Assembly: GCF_900090045.1 (NCBI RefSeq)
Contig: NC_041781.1
Span: 902,001 to 966,000 of the forward strand
Origin: Plasmodium malariae
Taxonomy: Eukaryota; Apicomplexa; Aconoidasida; Haemosporida; Plasmodiidae
Length of the DNA: 64,000 nt
Reading direction: 5' to 3'
In this document: positions 49,586 through 58,300 of the stretch, piece by piece
Layout: each line of letters starts with the position of its first letter
How positions within the stretch are numbered: position 1 is the first letter of the stretch
Notes under the pieces: model-generated
What the model saw: only the letters and a program-made list of their open reading frames with translations
Database searches by the model: none
What the model was told of the DNA's origin: nothing
Program-made: the position numbers and the translations under genes

Positions 49586-50245
49586 AATGATATAAGGTTA
49601 TAGTTCAAAAAAAATAATCAAATGATTGTAACGTATTTACCGTTTTTTCCTTTTCCTTATTCTTTTTTTTTTTTTTATTTTGGAATGTAATTTATACTGT
49701 AAGTTAAGGAATAAACAATTTTCCTTTATAATTTTGTTTTAACAAAAACTTAGCTTTGTGTTTACAGTGACCAAATAAAAGCAATAATACAGATGAAATA
49801 AATTAGCAGCATAAATGTTTTTTATGGGCTTAAAAAAAATACGCTAAAATTGTATTATATGTACAAATTGAAGCTAAAATGATAAAGCGTAATTTTAATA
49901 TAATTAACATGTGTTTTTTTGTGCATTCCTTTCATCGTATGTATTTTAACGTAAATATATATATGTATATTTGTGCTTATATACGTATGTATATAAGTAT
50001 GTATATTTGTGTGTATGTACATATGTACATAAGTATGTATATTTGTGTGTATATACATATGTACATAAGTATGTATATTTGTGTGTGTACACATATGTAT
50101 ATAAGTATGTATATTTGTGTGTATATACATATGTATATAAGTACGTATATTTGTGTGTGTATATGTATGCATATACGTGTGTATATAATAGTGTTTACAT
50201 GTACAAAGGTTCACGCGAAATATAAGAAACGTTTTATCACCAAGT
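45783..50245. other. 4.5-kb AT-rich intergenic region
   Basis: The longest gene-free stretch. Contains many (TA)n tracts (45898-45920, 46248-46275, 46872-46912, 47157-47177, 48862-48880, 49152-49174), poly(A) runs including A28 at 49553-49580, a loose repeat at about 47650-47775 (TTGCATGTTTTATTATTTTTCC variants) and the 36-bp repeat near its right end. No convincing coding frame. Confidence 0.55.
49960..50170 (+). repeat. 36-bp tandem repeat
   Basis: Units starting AAGTATGTATATTTGTGTGT recur at 49995, 50031, 50067, 50103 and 50139, an exact 36-base period. The period is a multiple of three, so false frames are open on both strands. Confidence 0.95.
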
Positions 50246-50943
50246 TTATCGTGAAATCTTAAACGTCGACATATGAAAAGGCGTAACCTTCTCGTAACTT
50301 ATGTTGTCATTGAAGTACTTATGCAGGAAGAGTAAACACAAATTAAAAAGGAACTGTTTCGTAATAATTATGTACTGTTCAGGATATTCTTTTTTTTAAC
50401 CATAAATCCTTTTTCTTTTTTCAAATGGATATACACACTGTCGTGGTTTAAAGTTTTAAAAAAATAATAAGGCCACATAATATTATTCTATATTCATCTT
50501 CAAAAGATGAATGTAATAATTGAAGAAAAAAGCATTTTCATACCTACAGCGTTTTGTTCTCTTATACGCTTTTTCCCGGGTGAACGACATACATATAAAC
50601 ATATATGTTAAATTATGAAGCCAAATAATCCTAACAAAATATATTACTGTAAAAATTTTGCAAAATGGGTCATTCCATTTGGTAAATAACTACTTTGTTT
50701 AATTAGTATATGTAATGCCCACATATAATATATTTATATGCACAAACAATATATCGTAAAAAAGATGTAAAAATTAATTTTTTAGTACACCCACAAATGT
50801 TATTTACCTGTGCTCTTCTCATATTGGTAAAAAGCCACGCACATATATAATTTTCGAAAAGTTGGCAACCTGCTATTATATATTGCAGGGCGAAATAATA
50901 TTTTAATGTTGTTTCCTAAATGGAGATTAATAGGCTTCGTCAT
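50246..50943 (-). pseudogene. Small membrane protein, frame break at A8 run
   Basis: Exons on the minus strand: 50943-50808, 50646-50544 and 50437 onwards. ATG 50943 opens MTKPINLHLGNNIKILFRPA; phase is kept through KST-VIYFV and KRC-SVYIH. Residues 46-66 (VIYFVRIIWLHNLTYMFICMS) are a probable membrane helix. In exon 3 the frame ends at TAA 50368 soon after an A8 run at 50397-50390. One base over, it continues as EYPEQYIIITKQFLFNLCLL ... FHMSTFKISR to TAA 50248-50246, a second hydrophobic segment. A ninth A would join them (about 148 residues). I do not recognise the family. The break may be an assembly artefact. Confidence 0.5.
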
Positions 50944-52010
50944 ATATGCACAAAGCATACGCGCTCATACATATACGTATATATATACAAAAACATGTAT
51001 ATATATATATATATATAATATACATGTAGTTGCCTGTAGAAATAGGTAATTGTTGAAAAACGAAATTTTCTTATTTATTCGGGCTTTGTATTCTAACCTA
51101 TCTTTTTGTTAAAAAAAAAAAATTCCTTTTTTAAAGCGTAATGTAAATATAAAAATGAACATATATTTCATGCCATAAATGTTTTTATTAACAAACAAGA
51201 ATTTCTAAAATTTTCCCATTCTTTGATTATATACTCATATATTTTTACATATATAAACATATACATATATATAATATATATATTTATACCAATTTGAATT
51301 GAAAGCGCTTTTTTTTCATTTCTTTTTAAATAATGGGATCTCTCACTTATATTTTTCTACTTAATCTGTTAAATGTCGTAAAAATGGGAAGAAAAAAAAA
51401 AAAAATTTTCATAACATTACAATTAATCATTAAGCACTTAAACAATTTTTTTATTCTTCACAACAAATTAAATATGCACATATATTTAAAATGTGCTATA
51501 TAGCTACGTTTATGAGCATGATTCGTATACATATATAGTAACATACATATATTATATATATATATGTATATATAAAATTACGCGCATGTTCACGTCACTA
51601 TAACCCATCTTTGCGAAATAATTTTTTTGATCTTTTGCAAAAAAAAATTGTTTAAAAAAAATCCTATTAAAATTGTATACGTATGTAAACATATAGAAAT
51701 AATAGAAGAATAATTTTTTTATGATATTAAACACTTAAAAAAATAAAAAGATACTATATTTACTTTTTACAGGAAATAATCTTTTTTATTTTTCCTTTTT
51801 AAAAAAATGCATAGCATTAACAGTGTAGCCTATGTAAATATATATATATATGTACATACATGAGAGTATACGTATAAATATGCATACGTATGTATATATA
51901 ATATATATGCATATATATAAGTAAAATTCATACTTAAATATTCGCGCATGAACTAAACTTTTTTTTGTTTTTATTTTTGCTTTTGTTATCACATTTTCTC
52001 CTTTTCAAAA
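50944..52010. other. Intergenic, divergent promoter region
   Basis: AT-rich spacer with (TA)n at 51000-51016 and 51844-51850 and short poly(A)/poly(T) runs, between the minus-strand small membrane gene and the TOM5-like gene. No gene is seen. Confidence 0.5.
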
Positions 52011-52160
52011 ATGTTTTTGTTAAATAACACGAATGAGGAATCCCCCAAAGAAATATTGCTAAACGAGTTGAAGTATAAAGTTAGGGTTTTAGCAGGCATT
52101 GTATTTGTCATTAGGTCAGTTCCAATGGTCATTAGTTTATTTAGCAAGAGAGCAGATTGA
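52011..52160 (+). CDS. 49-residue TOM5-like tail-anchored protein
   Basis: Complete tiny frame from ATG 52011 to TGA 52160. A polar N-terminus (NNTNEESPKEILLNELKYK) is followed by one hydrophobic helix with a central proline, VRVLAGIVFVIRSVPMVISLF, and a short basic end (SKRAD). Size, single C-terminal helix, the Arg...Pro pattern inside the helix and the acidic/charged front resemble TOM5, a small subunit of the mitochondrial outer-membrane translocase; TOM7 is the next best guess. The composition is markedly richer in G+C than the flanks, supporting real coding. Family assignment from such a short sequence is weak. Confidence 0.5.
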   Translation: MFLLNNTNEESPKEILLNELKYKVRVLAGIVFVIRSVPMVISLFSKRAD

Positions 52161-54152
52161 AAAGGGGGTAAAAAAAAAAAAAAATATAGGAGAAAAAGGA
52201 AAAAAATTAAAAAAAAGAAATTAAAGCTATATAACATAAAGTAAACAAAATAAAGCTGCAGCTCTGAGGCTACATATTACGGCATAATGGTAAAATGAAC
52301 GTATACACAAAAGTAGATAGATACCACTGTACTGTTTACCATACTTATATGTATACGTATTTATATATATGTATATAGCTACATGCCCTTTTAATAAAAT
52401 TTTAGGTAAAAAGTGTATGCGTAAATTTATACATTTATATGTGTTTATTTGTTTATACATTTGAAATGAAAGATGAATGCTGAGAAAAGGTATGTTATTA
52501 TATCTAAGTGAAAGCAAGAAGACTTAAATATATGCGCATAATTCTATATAACATGCATTTATTTTAACGAGATTGTTAAAAAGTTGCATTGAAAATGGAG
52601 TAAAAAGTACGTTAAAAACAGCGTTAATAATAATGTTAAAATAGCGCTAAAAATTACGTAAAAATAGCGTAAAAATTACGTAAAAATAGCGTAAAAATTA
52701 CGTAAAATTAGCGTAAAAATTACGTAAAATTAGCGTAAAAATTACGTAAAATTAGCGCTAAAAATTATGTAAAATTAGCGCTAAAAATTACGTAAAATTA
52801 GAGTTAAAAATAACATTCATGCACTTCAGTTACATATAGGCTTTTTTTAAAGAGTAGACGAAGGGGGACAATCAAGTGTTTATGTTCAATACATTTTTAT
52901 AATTCATACGGTATTTATTTTATCGTCATGTGCATTTTTATATTTTACCTTCACGTATATACATAATACATATGTAACAGTTGCATGAGAAAAGATATAT
53001 ATAAAAATATTTCCACTATTTTTATGATTTTTTTTTTTTTTTTTTTCATATTGTGTTTACCGCCATAATTATATTTTTTAATAAAACCCGAAAGGAGAGA
53101 AAAAAAAAAAAAAAAAAACCAAAAAAGAAGAAAAAAAAAAAAAAAAAAAAAAAAAGAAAAAAAACAAAAAAAGGAAAAACAAAAAAACAGAAAAACAGAA
53201 AAACAGAAAAACGGAAAAACGGAAAAACGGAAAAACTGAGAAATAAAAGTGAAAAAACAAATTAGAAAAACAAAACAGAAAATATTAATTTTAATTTTGT
53301 GAGAATATTGTACATAAATAATTATGCAAATTTGTTATAATTTTTTTTTGAATATTAATTTATTCTGATTTTTATAATATATTAATTTGTAAATATATTA
53401 CATGAATATGTTTTATATATATATATAAACATTTATTTAAACGAATTTTATATATACAATAAATACAGGGAATCAATACTGCAACGTGTAGCAACTCCTT
53501 TTTTTGTTTTTCTCTATATTTGACCTTTAACTTTTAACAGTAAATTAAGAATGAGTATTTTACTGGTGAAATTATTTTGAACTAAATTGTTTTTTTTAAA
53601 TGCAATTTTGAATTGTTTGTATTTTTAAGTAAAGATATGCAAAAGTAACGTAGGTTAACAGATTTATTCCCAAAAAAGATACAAATTGATGACACAAAAT
53701 TATGAACGAGTTAATATAAAAATGGGAAGTGTACATGCAAAAGCACAATAATGTAAAAACAAATTGCGCTTTTTCACAGCACGCGTGTGCAAGTGTATTT
53801 TACATATTTGCATTTTCACAAATATATATATTACGTATGTATGCCTGTATATACGTACATGTGCATATATATTTATGCATAGAAACATAATTAGCTCATC
53901 CATTCCAATGTATACACAAAAAAATTGAGTTTAGACGGCATATTAATTACAGAAGTTTAGCTTAACTGTTATCCATATACAGTAATTTTGCCTATCCTTC
54001 AAGATAAGTATATAAACGCGCGCACATTTATATGCCCTATATATGTATATATTTATGCACGTATATATGTATGTATCACTTTATGTTCATGTGCATGTAC
54101 AAAACGCATAGTAAGACGAGTACCGTTGCCGCTGTTTCTAGAAATCGTTACG
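52161..54152. other. Intergenic with short tandem repeats
   Basis: Holds a GCGTAAAAATTACGTAAAATTA repeat (52600-52805) and an A-rich tract grading into AAAAACAGAAAAACGG repeats (53098-53235). Frames here are Lys- or Phe-rich artefacts. The plus-strand open frame upstream of 54153 (from 53988) is leader sequence. Confidence 0.55.
52600..52805 (+). repeat. Short GCGTAAAAATTACGTAAA tandem repeat
   Basis: About ten units of 18-22 bases, each containing the palindromic core TTACGTAA; the spacing drifts. Confidence 0.85.
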
Positions 54153-54965
54153 ATGGATGATTATGAATGCAATTACAGATACGACCTAGAAAATTATAGC
54201 AGTAACTTTGGTGAGAATATTATGTGTTACAATGAATCAAATTATGTTAATGGAAATAGGGAGTACAATAATTTTGAAAATGACTTCTGTTTCTTTGGTG
54301 ATACTATAGAAGAAGATAGTAAAGAAGAAAAAGATTGTGAATATATAAATACAAAAAGTAATCAGAATAATTTAAAAATTTCAAAGGAATTAAGTATCTC
54401 TCCTAATAATAATAGCTCAAATTTTAAGAAAAGAAAAGTTATTAATGATTCTTCTCATAAAGGCAATAAAAAATTAAAAAAAAATGACCTGTGTATAGTT
54501 TGTATGCAAAACGAGAGAAAGTATAAATTTACATGCTGCTATGAATATTATTGTTCAGTACCCTGTTTCAATAAGCACAATCAGAAAGAGTGTTTGGACC
54601 AGAGAAGGAAAAAACTGTGCATGTTACAGGTAGAAAGTATGAATGGGGATTCTACGTCGACTCCTACTGCTACTCTTGCTGCGACAACTTATAGTAATAA
54701 CGATAATTTTTTTTTTGCCTATTATGAACAAAATGAGCAGTCCCCATGTCCAGATTATATACAGAGTGAATGCCTTACTAACGAGCAAAAGCACAAATTA
54801 AAGGAAGACCTAGCTTTAAAACTACTCCTAAAAAACAATTACGTGCGTTCAGTTTTTAAACAGTTTTCCTTATCAAATGACAAGATCTCTTATCTCTCCC
54901 ATTACATAAATGATCCCACAGTTGTGCAAGTGATTGACCAAATAATGAAGACGATCGAAAGTTAA
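54153..54965 (+). CDS. HIT-type zinc-finger protein (ZNHIT3/Hit1-like)
   Basis: 270 residues from ATG 54153; the frame is open from 53988 but that part is AT-rich, repetitive and unlike the rest. ZNHIT3/Hit1 helps assemble box C/D snoRNPs in the nucleus. The HIT finger spans about 114-147: C114-x2-C117, then KYKFTCCYEYYC with C128/C129 and C134, C138, H142 and C147. At the usual third cysteine (KYKC in the family) there is Phe126, with a nearby C128 that may replace it. The C-terminal 50 residues (LALKLLLKNNYVRSVFKQFS ... VVQVIDQIM) resemble the helical end of ZNHIT3. A KKRK motif at 92 could be a nuclear signal. The N-terminal part is Asn/Glu-rich. Confidence 0.8.
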   Translation: MDDYECNYRYDLENYSSNFGENIMCYNESNYVNGNREYNNFENDFCFFGDTIEEDSKEEKDCEYINTKSNQNNLKISKELSISPNNNSSNFKKRKVINDSSHKGNKKLKKNDLCIVCMQNERKYKFTCCYEYYCSVPCFNKHNQKECLDQRRKKLCMLQVESMNGDSTSTPTATLAATTYSNNDNFFFAYYEQNEQSPCPDYIQSECLTNEQKHKLKEDLALKLLLKNNYVRSVFKQFSLSNDKISYLSHYINDPTVVQVIDQIMKTIES

Positions 54966-55394
54966 TCCACAGAAAAGGGGTAAAGAAGCGCGTAAATGAA
55001 GGAGCAGGTAGTCAGATATATAGGAAAATGGACAGATGCGTAAATAAGACAGAGGCCCATAAATGCCAAGCGTGACTCATATCTGTCTGCATGTGCAAGC
55101 ACATTTGCGTATTCATTAAATTTTTATTTGTTAATTTTTTTTTTTTTTTTTATTTTAAATGCGCGTTTTTAAATTAGAAATAAATAAAAAAAAAAAAAAG
55201 AAATACGCGCACTTGTAAACATAAGTCTTTACATACATTTTTGCGTCTATTAAAAACATTTCTTTTTCTTTAAATAAGTTTTTTATAATCAAAGCAAAAT
55301 GGAATATATAAAATAAAATAAACAAAAAAGACACAAATAACGAAGGAAAAATACGATGAACACATATTACGAAACTAGTGAAATATTATTAGCA
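54966..55394. other. Convergent 3' region
   Basis: Short 3'UTR spacer between the ZNHIT3-like gene and CAP-G with poly(T) at 55137-55151 and poly(A) at 55187-55199. No gene seen. Confidence 0.6.
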
Positions 55395-58300
55395 CTACTT
55401 CGAAACGACATTTGTGTAGCTTGTCCTTTTCAACTTGTTCAATCTCTTAAATGCCATGGCGGTTGAGTCATTACTATTGAAACTGCTACAACTGCTATTG
55501 TCATCATTGAGATCTGCGTAATTTTTTGCACTTTCATAATCATTTAGACTAGATGAAGAAGGCTCATTTTCTGGGCTGTCTTCACTTGAGGTTATATTTA
55601 ATTTCTCTAACATATGTTTGATATCAGTATTGTTATTATTAGTAGTAGTATTAACATAGTCATGATGATCATTTTTCTTTTCCGCATTTTTGATATGTTC
55701 CCCACTATCACCTACATATGTGGAATAATCTTTATCGTGATATAACACCGTTTCATCGCTATTTCTTGTAGTAAAGTTAAGCGCATGGTTATTATTCATA
55801 ACACTATTATCATTGGGAATCGATTTAATATGTGTCTTATTTTTATTAATATAATTTTCATCTCTGTCCATACAACTATTACGGCTAATATCGAGTAGAC
55901 TATCATTGGCATCAGCAAATTCTTCCAGTATGTTTTTAACCTGTGCATTATTATAGCCATCACTTTCGTTACTCCGTCTAGCTGTATTTTTAACGAGTCC
56001 CTTGTAGTTTGCACTGCCGCCATTCCGCCACAAGTCTGTATTAGCTTCACCCCGTTGCAAGCCTACACTAACCTCACTAGCGCGCAAGCTTGCATAGTTA
56101 CAATTATTATTATTGTTAATACTGTCAATATTGTTAACTCTGTCAATATTGTTAACTCTGTCAATATTGTTAACTCTGTCAGTATTAACTCTGTCAGTAT
56201 TAACTCTGTCAATATTGTTAACTCTGTCAATATTGTTAACTCTGTCACTATTGTTAACTCTGTCAATATTGTTAACTCTGTCAATATTGTTAATATTGCT
56301 AATACTGTTACAGTTTATCTGGTCGAGGATCTCTTGCTTGGTCATCTCCCCTTCATTATCTATACCCCTCGGAATTAAAGGATACGAAAAGCTCCTGGAA
56401 GGTAGTGTTCCGATATAATTAGCGTAATCCTCGATGATTTCCTCGTAGATATATTCCTCCTTTAATTCCTCTATCTCCTTTACATTGAGCAAATTCCCTC
56501 CATTTGTACGACTACTGCTTTGAGTTTGTTTTTCATTTTCGATATCATTTTCATTTTCCTTTTTTTTTCCATTTTCGTCTTCTTTACCCTGGATCTCCCC
56601 CTCGTTTCCGTTTCTCACGATATACCCCTTTTTAATAAAGTAACTTTTAATTTCTTCAATTTTTTTGTCTATACATTCTTTAATCATTTCACAGTATCTT
56701 ATTTCATTTTTTGACTTAATGATATCAGGAGAATGCATAGAAAAATTTATTAAGACGTAGAATATTTTCAAATCTTTAATGGTTGTATTTACATTGGTAA
56801 GTATGCTCTTAAGAAATATGGTAAAAGTTTTATGTTCACCTTCTTCTTTATTATTTTGGAACTTTTCCATTTCTTTTTCAAATTCCTTTTCATACTCCTT
56901 TTCTATTTCTCTATCTATTTGTTCCTTTTTATCATTTTGTATATCTTGTGTGTTTGTTTTTTTCTTCCTCCCTCTTTTTTTTATATCCTTATTTTCGTAG
57001 GATTTGTTTTTTTCAAAATTTTTTAAATCGTTCAAATCATGAAAAAGATATATTTGAATAATTTTAAAAACAAGCTCTATAATCTTAGACTTGTTTGTTA
57101 GAGCTACTCCTTTTTCTATTATAATTAAAAGGATCCACTTAATATACTTTACAAAATTAGCGACTAAGAATTGAATATTTGCCTTATGTAATATAGTGAA
57201 AATCATAAATGTTAAGATATTCGTAAAATTAATGGTTTTGAGTTTATATTTTAAAACCCCTTCACACGTTTTCAAAATTACTTCTTCAAGAGTATAATGA
57301 AAGACTAGTAAGTTCGTTTCACTCATAGAAGGATACATAGAAAAGACAGAGAATAAAAATAATTTGTCATGGGAATTAATATTTGTAATAGTGCATGTGC
57401 TAATTTTCTTAAAATCTTGAACACAATTATATGTTGATGGTGAAATTAGAAAGCACATTTCAAATAAAGCCCTTAATCTGTTTGATGAAATCTTCATTAA
57501 TTTATATATTTCTTCATTAGACAGTTTGTAGATATAATTTCCTAAATATTCAGTCAGCAATAATTTACAAAAAACTCTTAAACATATTGATTGGATGTAT
57601 TTACTTGTATTTATTGTACCCATTAGATAATTCCATATATTTTCAACAGCATATATTATTAGTTCATCATTATATAAATTAGGATGAGTCATTAAAAGAT
57701 CACCTAACACACATATATATATCTCACATCTTAATGTATTTATTTCTAACTTTTCTAGTAGTACTTTATATTCATACCATGCGTTCTGATTAGTGGCAAA
57801 GTAATTCAACAAACATTCATTTGGTGGATTGTAGTCATAAAATATATAACTACTAATACCATCATCCTCCTCATTATTATTACATTTATAAGTATTACCA
57901 CTGTTAATATTACTATTACTATTATAATTTTCAGCTTTCCCGTAATTCCCCTCTTCATTTGATATATTCCTGTTACCAATCTGCCCCTTATCACCTACTA
58001 CTACCAAATCAATATTTGCTTTACTATAAATACTAGGATACACATTCGAATGAATACGCTCAATATGTAAAAGACAATTATTTAAAACTTCACATGTATC
58101 TACAATTGCAGTTTTGTATGCATAAATTTGCTTCTTCAACTCATCATCATTACTGATAAACATACACCAGTTTCCTAAACATTTAGAAACAATGATATCA
58201 TAAAATTGATCTTCTATTTCCTTATCATCCCATTCTGGCATAATAGAACAACAGAAATTTAATGCTGGTAATAATAATTCATTTGGAAATTCCCTAAGTG

